Source of the DNA: Gammaproteobacteria bacterium
GTDB taxonomy: Bacteria > Pseudomonadota > Gammaproteobacteria > Burkholderiales > Nitrosomonadaceae
Reading direction: 5' to 3'
NCBI GenBank assembly: GCA_015709635.1
Contig: CP054180.1
Span: forward strand, 1,302,001 to 1,366,000
Length of the DNA: 64,000 nucleotides
A program made the position numbers and the translations under genes. The notes under the pieces are model-generated. The model had not been told where the DNA came from, did no database searches, and saw only the letters and a program-made list of their open reading frames with translations. Below are positions 29,974-39,470 of the stretch, piece by piece (within the stretch, counting starts at the first letter, position 1; every line of letters begins with the position of its first letter).

Positions 29974-30897
29974 TCAGAGTTGCAGCAACGCATGAATTTG
30001 TTCGCGATGCAGGGCATACCAGCGTTTACCGATGTTCAGCGCCTTCTGTTGCACGATGGTGCTATTGGCCGAATCCATGTGATCCGGCATGTCATAGTCT
30101 TTCAAATGATGATTGATATATAGCGCTTGATTGCCGAGAACCTCCGCGGTGGTTTTTACATTGGTCATCATTTTTTCCCGCAAGATGATCGAGGCGATAC
30201 CTTGCACCGACCATTGCAATCCGCCGTAACTACGGGCTTTGGTGCCGTTAATGGCAAAACTGCGCCAGCCCGATCCGATCGAAAGCAGTTTGATGTCATG
30301 CTGATGCCAGCAGCGTTGTGCGTAGAGATAAGCACTGAAGCCGGGATTGTTCATACCGACGCCACCGTCGATGCGCCAGCCGCCATCTTGCATTTGCACC
30401 GGCGGATAATAGGAGGGCGCGGCTGTGCAGGCATCGGCAATTTCGCTGAGTAAAAAATCCGGTTGACTGCCGTTGGTAAAAATTTCCAGTTGATCTTGAT
30501 TGAGATTGAAACAGGGAATAAAAATCCGCTTGGCGAGGGACGACAGTTTCACATCACCTAGTTCCCGCTGTAACGCCAGTTTCTTCGGGATTCCTTGATA
30601 TTTGGGCCGGACTTGCAGGGTGCGCAGCAAACGGCCGAAACGCTGCTCTGTCATGATTTCTTGCAGTAACTTTTCCTGCAAAATTTTTTCGATGATACGG
30701 TTTGCGCTGAATTGCCGCCCGAGAATCAAACAGGTGATCAATCCACCGGATGAAGAACCGGCGATCAGATCGAACAAATCGTAAGTGGAAGCGCCGGTAT
30801 CGTCTTCCAGACAAGCCAGCACACCTAATTGAATCAGCAGGTGGCTGCCGCCGCCGTCCAGGCTTAAAACGGTTTTCGCTGACGATGGATGGTTCAA
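29974..30897 (-). CDS. Patatin-like phospholipase
   Basis: Lipid acyl hydrolase of 307 residues with a Ser-Asp dyad: oxyanion-hole region LDGGGSHLLIQLGVL (residues 13-27), nucleophile motif GSSSGG (near 48-53) and the catalytic Asp in the DGG of RIDGGVGMNNP. No signal peptide is seen, so it is probably cytoplasmic or membrane-associated. It follows the LpxH-like gene by 6 bases on the same strand and is probably translated with it. Confidence 0.88.
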   Translation of the reverse strand: MNHPSSAKTVLSLDGGGSHLLIQLGVLACLEDDTGASTYDLFDLIAGSSSGGLITCLILGRQFSANRIIEKILQEKLLQEIMTEQRFGRLLRTLQVRPKYQGIPKKLALQRELGDVKLSSLAKRIFIPCFNLNQDQLEIFTNGSQPDFLLSEIADACTAAPSYYPPVQMQDGGWRIDGGVGMNNPGFSAYLYAQRCWHQHDIKLLSIGSGWRSFAINGTKARSYGGLQWSVQGIASIILREKMMTNVKTTAEVLGNQALYINHHLKDYDMPDHMDSANSTIVQQKALNIGKRWYALHREQIHALLQL

Positions 30898-30903
30898 AAG
30901 AAT

Positions 30904-31713
30904 TTAAGCCGCTCTTTTACTGGCCAGCAATTCCGCTTGTACGAGATTTTTGTGCTGTTCAAACCGCTCGGACCAGAACACCAGTTCCAGCGACCCGTCG
31001 AGATGTTCCAGCAAAGTGGAACAGCTTTCCACCCAGTCACCATCGTTGCAATAGAGAACGGAATTGATTTCCCGCAATTCGGCGTGATGGATATGGCCGC
31101 AGACAACGCCATCGACACCGCGGTCCTTGGCCAGATGTGCCAATGCTTCTTCAAAACTGCTGATGTAACTGACCGCGTTTTTGACTTTTAACTTCAGGTA
31201 AGCCGATAGAGACCAATACGAGTAACCGAAAAATTTACGCAAACCGTTGAAGTAGTGATTCAGATCGAGCAAGGTGTCGTATGCGATATTGCCCAGCTTG
31301 GCAAGCCAGCGGCTGTTTTTGATGATCATGTCGAATTCATCGCCGTGCATGACCAGCAGCTTTTTGCCGTCGGTGGTGGTGTGCACATAATCCTGGTGAA
31401 TTTCGACATTGCCGAATACGTGACCGACACAATCCCGCAATGCTTCGTCGTGATTACCCGGTACATAGATCACTTTGGTGCCGTGCTTGGCTTTTCCCAG
31501 AATGGAGCGGATAACATTGGTATGATGTTGCGGCCAATAGGGGCTCTTTTTGATACTCCAGAAATCGACGATATCGCCGACCAGAAACAGATAATCGGTT
31601 TCCACCGAATGCAAAAAGTGTAGTAAGGCTTCCGCCTGACAACCGCGAAATCCGAGATGCACATCCGAAATCCAAACGCTTCGTACCTTGATAGGAGCCT
31701 TGTTCTTAATCAT
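30904..31713 (-). CDS. LpxH-like metallophosphoesterase (UDP-2,3-diacylglucosamine diphosphatase family)
   Basis: Predicted dinuclear metal phosphoesterase with the full motif set: DVHLG (near residues 17-21), GDIVDFW, GNHDE, HGDEFD and GHIHHAE. Homologues act in lipid A synthesis or on related pyrophosphates. The start at 31713 (MIKNKAPIK) has AAAGGCG just upstream, and a Met at 31752 would add 13 residues. It is the first gene of a pair with the patatin. Whether it is the housekeeping LpxH or a paralogue cannot be decided here. Confidence 0.83.
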   Translation of the reverse strand: MIKNKAPIKVRSVWISDVHLGFRGCQAEALLHFLHSVETDYLFLVGDIVDFWSIKKSPYWPQHHTNVIRSILGKAKHGTKVIYVPGNHDEALRDCVGHVFGNVEIHQDYVHTTTDGKKLLVMHGDEFDMIIKNSRWLAKLGNIAYDTLLDLNHYFNGLRKFFGYSYWSLSAYLKLKVKNAVSYISSFEEALAHLAKDRGVDGVVCGHIHHAELREINSVLYCNDGDWVESCSTLLEHLDGSLELVFWSERFEQHKNLVQAELLASKRAA

Positions 31714-31914
31714 AAACGCCTTTTTAAATGGATGAATGATGGTTCGCAGCATAAAGGCTGTTTGTTAAGCTTCGTTGAAGCATTTGTTACATATTGATGA
31801 AATCTTTATGAAAAATAAGTAACAGTGCGGTTTTCTTTGATACTGGCGAGAAGATTCGAGTAACATGCAGCTCTTATCGCTAGCAGGATTCCAGTCACAC
31901 ATTCCTTATCAATA

Positions 31915-32943
31915 ATGCGTGCACCGCCAATAACCAACCAGCCGTTTCCGGAGCTCGAGCAGATCGAAGCGATTATTCAGGAGAACTACGCCGGGCATTT
32001 GCGCAGCCAAATACTGTGCCGGGTGCGGTCCGGCGATGACTCGTTGCCAATCTATGCGCTGACATTGGGCAATCGCGGTCCGGCGGTGCCGTGCGTGACG
32101 TACGTTGCCGGTGTTCACGGCTTGGAGCGTATCGGCACGCAAGTGGTCATCGCATTCCTCGAAGGGTTGCTGGAGCGGTTGAAATGGGATCGGGTGTTGG
32201 CGGACATTCTGCAGCTGGTGCGCATTAATTTCCTGCCGATCGTCAATCCCGCCGGGATGTTGAGCAAAACCCGCGCGAATGCGCAAGGCATCGATTTGAT
32301 GCGCAATGCGCCGGTCGATAGCCGAGAAAAAACCATTTTGCTGGCTGGAGGCCACCGGATTTCACCGGCGCTGCCGTGGTATCGCGGCAAAAGCAACGAA
32401 CCGATGCAAGCGGAAGCGCAAGCGCTGTGCGATTTCATCATGCAGGAAGTGTTTCCCGCGCCGTTCAGCCTGGTGCTCGATTGCCATTCCGGTTTCGGTT
32501 TTCGCAATCAAATCTGGTTTCCGTACGCCCGGAGCCGGTTGGAACCGATCAAGCACTTGAAGGAAATCTGTTATTTACGCAATTTGTTCATGCAAACCTA
32601 CCCGCATCAGGATTACTTGTTCGAGCCGCAATCGCAGCATTACCTGGTGCACGGTGATTTGTGGGATTTTCTGTACTTGCAGTCGCTGGAGCATCACACG
32701 ATTTTTCTGCCACTGACGCTGGAAATGGGATCGTGGCGCTGGATTCGCAAAAATCCGTTGCAATTGCGGCAGCTGCTCGGTTTGTACCATCCGATCAAGC
32801 CGCACCGGCTCAATCGTGTGCTGAGAAGCCATCTGATTTTGATGGAGTTTTTGCTGCACGCCACGTTGTCATACCATAATTGGCTTGAGCGTAGCGATGC
32901 GAAGCAACTGGAGCAACAAGCCCTGGCGCTGTGGTACCCATGA
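31915..32943 (+). CDS. M14-family zinc carboxypeptidase-like protein
   Basis: 342 residues with the M14 layout: metal ligands in GVHGLERIG (HxxE, near 65-71), the Arg/Asn substrate region KTRANAQGIDLMRN, a later metal His in LDCHSGFG and a candidate catalytic Glu in LTLEMGSW. There is no signal peptide. Family members of this branch trim peptides or amide-linked groups, and the substrate is unknown. Its stop overlaps the next gene's start by four bases (ATGA), so the two are translationally coupled. Confidence 0.82.
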   Translation: MRAPPITNQPFPELEQIEAIIQENYAGHLRSQILCRVRSGDDSLPIYALTLGNRGPAVPCVTYVAGVHGLERIGTQVVIAFLEGLLERLKWDRVLADILQLVRINFLPIVNPAGMLSKTRANAQGIDLMRNAPVDSREKTILLAGGHRISPALPWYRGKSNEPMQAEAQALCDFIMQEVFPAPFSLVLDCHSGFGFRNQIWFPYARSRLEPIKHLKEICYLRNLFMQTYPHQDYLFEPQSQHYLVHGDLWDFLYLQSLEHHTIFLPLTLEMGSWRWIRKNPLQLRQLLGLYHPIKPHRLNRVLRSHLILMEFLLHATLSYHNWLERSDAKQLEQQALALWYP

Positions 32944-33677
32944 ACCGTCCGCCGCATTTCGTGCTGCTGCGCGGTTTATGGCGCGAAGCGCGGCATTGGG
33001 GCGGTTTTCCCGGTCATTTGCAGCAACGATTCCCCGGTGCGTCGATCAGCACACCGGATCTGCCCGGCAACGGCCTGCGCAATTACGAAACCAGTCCGGC
33101 TACCATCGCCGGGATGACCGATGCACTGCGCCAGCAAATTGATCTGAGCCAACCGATCCGGCTGATTGCGTTGTCGATGGGCGGCATGATCGCCATCGAC
33201 TGGATGACACGCTATCCCGCCGAGATTGAAGCCGCGGTATTGATCAACACCAGCGCCAGACCGCTATCGCCGTTTTACCATCGCCTGCGCTGGACGGCTT
33301 ATCCTTATATTTTGCGTATAATGTTTCATTCGTGTGTGCAAAGGGAAGCGGATATTCTGCGATTGACTTCCAATCGCCATCAACACGATACAAAACTGCT
33401 CGAATCCTGGCAGCAATGGCAGCGGCAGAACCCGGTATCGCCAATCAGCGCGAGAAACCAATTCCTCGCCGCCATGAAATTTTCAGTCACAACAAAACCG
33501 CAGCAACCGCTACTTGTCGTCACCAGCCCAACGGATCGGCTGGTGGATTACCGTTGCAGCCAAAAGTTCGCGCAGACCTGGAATGCTGATTATGTGGAGC
33601 ATGAATCGGCCGGGCATGATTTGCCGCTGGATGAGCCGGAGTGGTTGGTTCAGGTCATCTGGCAGTGGTTTGATTGA
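32940..33677 (+). CDS. Alpha/beta-hydrolase
   Basis: 245 residues. The nucleophile elbow is ALSMGG (near 78-83) in LIALSMGGMIAIDW, the acid is probably in TSPTDRLVDY, and the His in ESAGHDLPLDEP. The start at 32940 is chosen because it gives the ATGA overlap with the upstream peptidase gene and begins at the fold (MNRPPHFVLLRGLWRE). Esterase, lipase or similar, substrate unknown. The coupling suggests that both enzymes act on the same compound. Confidence 0.85.
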   Translation: MNRPPHFVLLRGLWREARHWGGFPGHLQQRFPGASISTPDLPGNGLRNYETSPATIAGMTDALRQQIDLSQPIRLIALSMGGMIAIDWMTRYPAEIEAAVLINTSARPLSPFYHRLRWTAYPYILRIMFHSCVQREADILRLTSNRHQHDTKLLESWQQWQRQNPVSPISARNQFLAAMKFSVTTKPQQPLLVVTSPTDRLVDYRCSQKFAQTWNADYVEHESAGHDLPLDEPEWLVQVIWQWFD

Positions 33678-33742
33678 AGATGGAATATGAACAAAGTTAT
33701 CAAACCGAAGAATTTACAAAAACTAAGAAGGAAACAATAGAG

Positions 33743-34180
33743 TTATATTGCTTTCCAGATACCGTAGGTAACAAACGAACCACCGCCTAAAGCAAATGTT
33801 GCGGAAGTGATTAATATCCCCCAAACTATCTTTTTCCACTTCATTTGCGTATTTGTATCTTGGTATGTGCGATAAACATAGCCATGATGAAAGAAGAAAG
33901 TTATGGCAGCAAGAAAAGCACCTAAAAGGAAACAGATTAAGGCTCTAAGTGCATATGTTTTGAAGCATAAGCATAAGTATTCAGGTTTGTTAATCAAAGC
34001 CTGAACAGACGCAAGCATAGCGATTACAGCTCCTCCATTCAAAATTGCTAAGTTTTTAGCACCTTGAACAATTATCTCGTCAAGTCGATCTATAATTCTC
34101 ATTCGGCGATCATGATTGGGTTGTTGGTTTAACATGTCGTGTTGCGTACCTGTTTCTCTCGTCAATTTATTCTCCCTCAT
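33743..34180 (-). CDS. Membrane protein of unknown function
   Basis: Up to 145 residues with three hydrophobic segments (about 44-62, 77-100 and 118-140) after a polar N-terminus. I recognise no family. A TTG at 34165, preceded at the right distance by GGGAG, may be the true start. Its base composition is lower in GC than its neighbours, suggesting acquisition. It stands alone, convergent with the hydrolase gene. Confidence 0.65.
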   Translation of the reverse strand: MRENKLTRETGTQHDMLNQQPNHDRRMRIIDRLDEIIVQGAKNLAILNGGAVIAMLASVQALINKPEYLCLCFKTYALRALICFLLGAFLAAITFFFHHGYVYRTYQDTNTQMKWKKIVWGILITSATFALGGGSFVTYGIWKAI

Positions 34181-34293
34181 TTGATTCTTAGAAAATTTTA
34201 CTAATAAATCAAATAAAAATACTCAGTTGTCATCATCTTGTCACAAAACTTCACTATCGTACTCATCAATCAATTTCATAGTGGAGTCAACGA

Positions 34294-36051
34294 ATGCTGG
34301 ATGTCGATGCGATGTTGAAAGATTATTTTCCAGGCTCGGATGTGCAGAGCGATAAGCCGCTGATGAAAGCGGCATCTTCATTATTGAAGAAAGTGCTGCA
34401 TCAGGATGAGATCAATCGCTTCATCGAGACGCACCGGCATTTGGAAGGGTTGGAGTTCAACGATGCCGTGCTGGAGCATTTCAATTTCTCGTTCCAGGTT
34501 TCCAGTAAAGACCGGGCGCGGATTCCGGATCAGCGCCGGGTGTTGATCGTGGCTAATCATCCCCTTGGTTCGTTGGATGGCTTGGCGTTGTTGAAACTGG
34601 TGTCGGAAATTCGTACCGATGTGAAAATCGTGGCGACGATCTTGCTGGATTGTATCGATCCGCTGAGAAGTTTGCTTCTGTCGGTGGATAATTTTTCCAG
34701 CGTGGCGAAGCACCGCGACAACATGAATCAGATTGTCGCCGCGCTGGAGGCGGAACAAGCGGTGATCGTGTTTCCCACTGGTGAAGTGTCGCGTATTTCA
34801 CCGCTTGGCGTGCGTGATGGCAAATGGAAATCCGGCTTTATTTCGCTGGCGAAGAAAACCCAAGCGCCGATTGTGCCGGTGCATATCGGCGGCAAGAATT
34901 CCGCGGTGTTTTACGGGCTATCGAGTATCTACAAACCGCTCGGTACGATGATGCTGGTCAACGAGATGTTCAACAAGCAGGGCGGTGAGATTTCGTTCCG
35001 CATCGGCAAGCCGATTCCGTGGGAATCGATTGCGGCGATGGATTTGTCGAAAAAAGACGTGGCCAAACTGATGCGCAAGCAAGTCTATTTGCTCGGCAAG
35101 AAAAAGAAAAAAGAGCTGTTCAAACCGATCGAGAACATCATTCATCCGGTACGTACCAAACAGATCCGCAAGGAATTGAAAGCGTCGCAACTGATCGGCA
35201 AAACGCAGGATGGCAAGCACATTTATCTGTTCGATTATTTACCGAATTCCAGCGTGATGCGCGAAATCGGCCGCCTGCGCGAACTGTCGTTCCGCCAGGT
35301 GCAGGAGGGTACCGGTAACGCGCTGGATATCGACAGTTACGATCGCTATTACCGCCACTTGATTTTGTGGGACGAAGACGAACTTGAGATCATCGGTTCG
35401 TATCGTATCGGCGAAGCGGCGGAAATTCTCAAAACGCGCGGTGCGGATGGGTTGTACACGCACAGTTTGTTTGAGTTCAGTCCCGGTTTCCTGCCATATT
35501 TGGAGCAATCCATCGAGCTGGGCCGTAGTTTCATTCAGCCTCGTTACCAGAACAAGCGTAGTCTGGATTACTTGTGGTACGGTATTGGCGCCTATTTGCA
35601 TCAGCATCCGCAAATACGTTACTTGATCGGGCCGGTGTCGATGAGTACGTCACTACCTAAACCGGCGCAACAGGCGATCGCCAGTTTCTATCACACCTTG
35701 TTCGGTAACAACGAGCAGCTGGCCGCATCAAGGCTGCCGTTCGAATTTGACGCGGTATCGGATTTTGCGGCTTACCGCAATATTATCGGTGAAGCGGAGT
35801 ATAAGAATGCCGTGGCATTGCTGAAAGAAAAACTCGATGTATCCGGTGTCAAGGTGCCGGTACTGTATAAACAATATGTGGAATTATGCGAACCGGGCGG
35901 TTGCGAATTTCTGGGATTCAATATCGATCCGCAATTCTCAAACTGCGTCGATGCGCTGATTCTGGTGCATGTCGATGCCATCAAGGAAAAGAAATATCAG
36001 CGTTACATCGAGAGTCATGCAATTGCCATGCTGGAGCAGAATTCCGCCTAG
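34294..36051 (+). CDS. Bifunctional acyltransferase, OlsF-like (ornithine-lipid synthase type)
   Basis: 585 residues with two domains. The N-terminal PlsC-type acyltransferase (about 60-270) carries ANHPLGSLDG and a VFPTGEVSRISP glycerolipid-binding motif. The C-terminal GNAT-like domain (about 310-500) resembles OlsB/hemolysin-type N-acyltransferases (RELSFRQVQEGTG, SRSFIQPRYQ-like ELGRSFIQPRYQ, YLWYGIGAYL). In OlsF of other bacteria, the C-terminal part makes lyso-ornithine lipid and the N-terminal part adds the second acyl chain. Start supported by GGAG. Ornithine as the acceptor is inferred, not seen. Confidence 0.78.
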   Translation: MLDVDAMLKDYFPGSDVQSDKPLMKAASSLLKKVLHQDEINRFIETHRHLEGLEFNDAVLEHFNFSFQVSSKDRARIPDQRRVLIVANHPLGSLDGLALLKLVSEIRTDVKIVATILLDCIDPLRSLLLSVDNFSSVAKHRDNMNQIVAALEAEQAVIVFPTGEVSRISPLGVRDGKWKSGFISLAKKTQAPIVPVHIGGKNSAVFYGLSSIYKPLGTMMLVNEMFNKQGGEISFRIGKPIPWESIAAMDLSKKDVAKLMRKQVYLLGKKKKKELFKPIENIIHPVRTKQIRKELKASQLIGKTQDGKHIYLFDYLPNSSVMREIGRLRELSFRQVQEGTGNALDIDSYDRYYRHLILWDEDELEIIGSYRIGEAAEILKTRGADGLYTHSLFEFSPGFLPYLEQSIELGRSFIQPRYQNKRSLDYLWYGIGAYLHQHPQIRYLIGPVSMSTSLPKPAQQAIASFYHTLFGNNEQLAASRLPFEFDAVSDFAAYRNIIGEAEYKNAVALLKEKLDVSGVKVPVLYKQYVELCEPGGCEFLGFNIDPQFSNCVDALILVHVDAIKEKKYQRYIESHAIAMLEQNSA

Positions 36052-36075
36052 CGGATGCGGAAACCCGAGATTGTA

Positions 36076-37356
36076 TTATGGATGGTATACGAAAACCTGA
36101 TTACATCCGCCGGATTTAGACCGCTCGACCGCTTCCGTGGCGGCTCTCAACAGATCGGTGAAGCCATTGCATGAATTGGATTGCAATTCGGCTACGCCCA
36201 GACTTGCGGTGATATCGATACCGGATGGTTGCAGATTCTCGATCGATTGGCGTATTTTTCCGGCGATAACCGCCGCGCCGGAAATATCGCAATAAAGCAG
36301 CAGCAGCGCGAATTCCTCTTCGCCATAACGGACAGCGATATCTTCTCTGCGAACAGAACCGGTGAGTATCGCGGCTATTTCCTTCAATACCTTATCTCCG
36401 CTGGCAAGACCGAATTTTTCATTGATGGATTTGAACCGATCGATGTCGATCATAATCAGGCTGCATGGAATGCTATGCCGGGCAGCTTCGCTCAGTTTCG
36501 ATGGCGCCGTTTCCAGCAAGAAATGGCGGTTATATAAACCGGTGAGCGGATCTTTCATCGTCAGTTCGTGCATTTGAGCCAATTGCGAGATTGCCTTGCT
36601 TGACAGTTTCTTATTACTGATCAGCGTATTGATTCGTGCCAGCAATTCCTCTTGGATTAGCGGTTTGCTGACGTAATCATTGACACCGGAACGCAGCAAT
36701 TCCACTTTGTGCGTCGCATCGTCAAGAACCGAGAAGACCAGCAGCGGTACATTTCTTCTATCGTTTTCAAGGTTGCGGATTGTTTTTACAATCGCCTGGC
36801 CGTTGAATTTTCCTTTCAGCAAAGTGTCGGCGAGCACCAGATCGTAATCATGATCCTGGAATGCTTGTAATCCTTCCTCGCCATTGCTGAAATGATCGAC
36901 CGTGTAGCCGCAATCCGAGAGCAACGAGGTTACTGTGCTTGTCATGTATGAGCTGTCGTCAAGGTATAAAATTCGCCCGCTCATTGCCTTGCTGCATCGT
37001 TTTCTGGAGAACTGCACGGTGTAGCTGGTAATTTTATCCAGTTCGTGCTTGCAAAATATTTCGGTGACACCGGCGGAAAACGCCTCATCCTGGAATTGCT
37101 TATCATCATTTGCGGTAATCATCACCAGCGGAATTTGCCGGGTGCGGGAATCGGCGCGCAATTGCGACGAAAACATGGGACCATCCATATCTTGCAAGTG
37201 AGTGGCGATGAAAACCAGATCAAAAGGCTGTTTCTGCAGTAGCGATAGCGCCTCACTACCGGTTGATACCTGCTTGGTTCCTAGTCCGCCCGATTCAATC
37301 GCAGTTGACAGCAATTTTTGGTAAGTTCTGGATGGTTCAACGATAAGTCCTTCCAT
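36076..37356 (-). CDS. Response regulator REC-REC-GGDEF (PleD-like)
   Basis: The start at 37356 (MEGLIVEPSR) has GGAGGAG upstream, giving 426 residues. The first receiver (2-115) lacks the phosphoacceptor Asp (DLVFIATHLQDMDG has Ala at that place), so it is a pseudo-receiver. The second (about 128-245) keeps it (DLVLADTLL). The GGDEF domain follows, but its signature reads YGEEEF instead of GGEEF, with an RxxD inhibitory site (RRED) five residues before. Catalytic activity is therefore uncertain, and it may serve as a c-di-GMP sensor. It is divergent from the TIGR04073 gene. Confidence 0.88.
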   Translation of the reverse strand: MEGLIVEPSRTYQKLLSTAIESGGLGTKQVSTGSEALSLLQKQPFDLVFIATHLQDMDGPMFSSQLRADSRTRQIPLVMITANDDKQFQDEAFSAGVTEIFCKHELDKITSYTVQFSRKRCSKAMSGRILYLDDSSYMTSTVTSLLSDCGYTVDHFSNGEEGLQAFQDHDYDLVLADTLLKGKFNGQAIVKTIRNLENDRRNVPLLVFSVLDDATHKVELLRSGVNDYVSKPLIQEELLARINTLISNKKLSSKAISQLAQMHELTMKDPLTGLYNRHFLLETAPSKLSEAARHSIPCSLIMIDIDRFKSINEKFGLASGDKVLKEIAAILTGSVRREDIAVRYGEEEFALLLLYCDISGAAVIAGKIRQSIENLQPSGIDITASLGVAELQSNSCNGFTDLLRAATEAVERSKSGGCNQVFVYHP

Positions 37357-37648
37357 GTTGTGATACTCCTCCAATGACATCAATCGGATTATGATCGGTA
37401 GAATTCCGTGGATTGCCTGTTTGCCAGGAGCATGGTTATCGACATTTCCACTGGGTTTTTGAGGAAATTTCTTTTTCAGCGCGTCTTGATGCTGATAATC
37501 CGCTCGTTTATGCACAATCCCTTTTATGAGCATGGATTTGTCTGATGAGCTGTGAAGAGGTAAACTGCTGGGGAATTTTTGCTTATTTTCTATGTTGAGC
37601 AAAAATCAATTGCTAAAATTTCTAAAACTATATAAAGGAGATTTTTTA

Positions 37649-37993
37649 ATGAGGAGCATTGTTAAACTGTCTTTGGTGCTTTCAATATTGTTCCTTTTCT
37701 CGTCCCAGGCTGTCGCTTCCGATAGTTATGTGAATAACTCGGCTGAGAAACTCGCGAGTGGTGTTGCCAATGTAGTAACTGGCTGGTTGGAGTTACCCAA
37801 GAATATTATTTTAACCAGTCAAAAAGACGGGCCGGTTTACGGTATTACCATCGGACTGGGAATGGGAGTGATGCATTCTGTCGGGCGCACCTTGGTGGGT
37901 GTGTTGGATGCAGCTACTTTTCTGATTCCTACTAAACCATCGGTTAATCCGCCTTTTATCTGGCAAGATTTTTCACGGGAAACTTCCTACTGA
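37649..37993 (+). CDS. Exosortase system-associated protein, TIGR04073 family
   Basis: 114 residues with a signal peptide (LSLVLSILFLFSSQAVAS), then SAEKLASGVANVVTGWLELPKN and a hydrophobic Gly-rich segment (VYGITIGLGMGVMHSVGRTLVG), which is the pattern of this family in exosortase/PEP-CTERM bacteria. The function is unknown. AAAGGAG lies before the ATG. It suggests that an exosortase locus exists elsewhere in the genome. Confidence 0.85.
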   Translation: MRSIVKLSLVLSILFLFSSQAVASDSYVNNSAEKLASGVANVVTGWLELPKNIILTSQKDGPVYGITIGLGMGVMHSVGRTLVGVLDAATFLIPTKPSVNPPFIWQDFSRETSY

Positions 37994-38056
37994 TAATAGC
38001 TGCAAAGTTTTTTGACTGGTTTTGGCAAAGCGGCAACCGCCGCAACATAAAATTAT

Positions 38057-38092
38057 AAAACGCCGCACGAAGTAATCGTACGGCGTTTTTTT
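38057..38092. terminator. Bidirectional intrinsic terminator
   Basis: AAAACGCCGCACGA pairs with TCGTACGGCGTTTT around AGTAA, with a T7 run on the plus strand and A4 on the other side. It lies between the convergent TIGR04073 and htpX genes. Confidence 0.85.
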
Positions 38093-38118
38093 ATACCCAT
38101 TAACGTGAAGATTGCTTA

Positions 38119-38997
38119 TTACTGCATCTCTAAAGCCGCGATTCTTTCTTCCAAAGGCGGATGCGACATGAACAAGCGTGAAAATCCGTTACTGCCGCCG
38201 GAAATACCGAAAGCAGCCAGTTGATCGGGCAAATGCGCTGGTTCATGAATCATCTGCAGGCGCCGCAAGGCGGCAATCATTTTTTCCCTTCCCGCTAAAC
38301 TTGCTCCGCCGGCGTCGGCGCGAAACTCGCGTTGACGGCTGAACCACATGACGATGATGCTGGCCAGCACGCCGAGCACGATTTCAGCAATGATATTGGT
38401 AACCCAGAAAGCGGGGCCATGGCCTTCTTCCGTTTTGAAGATGACGCGATCCACGGTATGACCGATAACACGCGACAGGAAGATGACAAATGTGTTGACG
38501 ACGCCCTGGATCAACGCCAGTGTGACCATATCGCCGTTGGCGATATGACTGACTTCATGCGCCAATACAGCCTCGGCTTCATCCTGACTCATGGTATTCA
38601 GGAGACCGGTACTGACTGCAACCAGTGCATCGTTCCGTGACATGCCGGTAGCAAAAGCGTTGACGTCCGGCGCATCGTAAATCGCCACTTCCGGCATGCC
38701 GATGCCGGCTGCTTGCGCTTGGCGTTGTACTGTGGTAACCAGCCAGTGTTCTTGTGCATTGCGTGGCATTTCGATGATTTGTGCGCCGGTAAAACGCTTA
38801 GCAGTCCATTTGGAGAGCGCAAGCGATATCAGAGAACCGCCGAATCCGAATACCGCTGCGAATACCAACAGCGAGTTGATATTCAAGCCAGTTCCTTGTG
38901 CATCCAGTATTTTCTCAACACCGAGTAACCGTAACGTAATGCTCAATACGACGACGATCGCCAAGTTGGTTGCTAAAAAGAGAATGATTCTTTTCAT
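38119..38997 (-). CDS. htpX: Membrane zinc metalloprotease HtpX
   Basis: Integral-membrane M48 protease that degrades misfolded membrane proteins alongside FtsH. The 292-residue product has two N-terminal helices (about 4-22 and 32-52), the zinc motif HEVSH (in VLAHEVSHIANGD, near residue 141), two more helices, and a third zinc ligand Glu in REFRADAGGA. A weak sigma-32-like promoter lies upstream. Confidence 0.96.
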   Translation of the reverse strand: MKRIILFLATNLAIVVVLSITLRLLGVEKILDAQGTGLNINSLLVFAAVFGFGGSLISLALSKWTAKRFTGAQIIEMPRNAQEHWLVTTVQRQAQAAGIGMPEVAIYDAPDVNAFATGMSRNDALVAVSTGLLNTMSQDEAEAVLAHEVSHIANGDMVTLALIQGVVNTFVIFLSRVIGHTVDRVIFKTEEGHGPAFWVTNIIAEIVLGVLASIIVMWFSRQREFRADAGGASLAGREKMIAALRRLQMIHEPAHLPDQLAAFGISGGSNGFSRLFMSHPPLEERIAALEMQ

Positions 38998-39042
38998 TTT
39001 TTACTCCATGGTTTTTATCTAATTCAAAACGAAACGAGTCTG

Positions 39043-39070
39043 ATATATGAATCACTTGCCGCTTTTCAAG
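39043..39070 (-). promoter_or_regulatory. Candidate sigma-32 promoter of htpX
   Basis: On the minus strand CTTGAAA (39070-39064) is followed after 11 bases by ATTCATATAT. The -35 is perfect, while the -10 keeps only CATAT of the CCCCATNT consensus and the spacing is short. htpX is a heat-shock gene in E. coli, which supports the idea. Confidence 0.4.
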
Positions 39071-39176
39071 CGAATTATAGGTGAAATTATCTAATGACCG
39101 GATGATCCGGTGCTGCTCGGCTCGCAACCGCCCGGTTTGATTTTAGGCGCTTAATTTTCCGAGGAGTTCACGGAAA

Positions 39177-39470
39177 TTATTGCGCTGGCTTTTGCTGGGA
39201 ATTCCTGACGATCTGAAAGAGTATCTCGCCTTCCTTGATCATGCCTAAATCGCTGCGGGCGCGTTCTTCGATGGCTTCGAGGCCTTGTTTCAAGTCATTG
39301 ACTTCGGCCTCGAGCTTATTATTACGATTTTGCAGTTGCAAGTTTTCCGCCCGCGCCGCGATTACTTCCTGATCCACTTGCCAGACTTTTAGCCAGCTCG
39401 CTTTACCAAGCCATAACGGATATTGCATTGCAGCAATCAACAGGAGCAGGATGAAACTCAGCAGTTTCAT
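39177..39470 (-). CDS. ftsB: Cell division protein FtsB
   Basis: Single-pass divisome protein that forms a complex with FtsL and FtsQ. The 97-residue product has one N-terminal transmembrane helix (3-20), then a leucine-zipper coiled coil (about 30-70) ending with GLEAIEERARSDLGMIKEGE, the conserved family end. Its start overlaps the eno stop (TAATG), so it is translationally coupled to enolase. Confidence 0.95.
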   Translation of the reverse strand: MKLLSFILLLLIAAMQYPLWLGKASWLKVWQVDQEVIAARAENLQLQNRNNKLEAEVNDLKQGLEAIEERARSDLGMIKEGEILFQIVRNSQQKPAQ

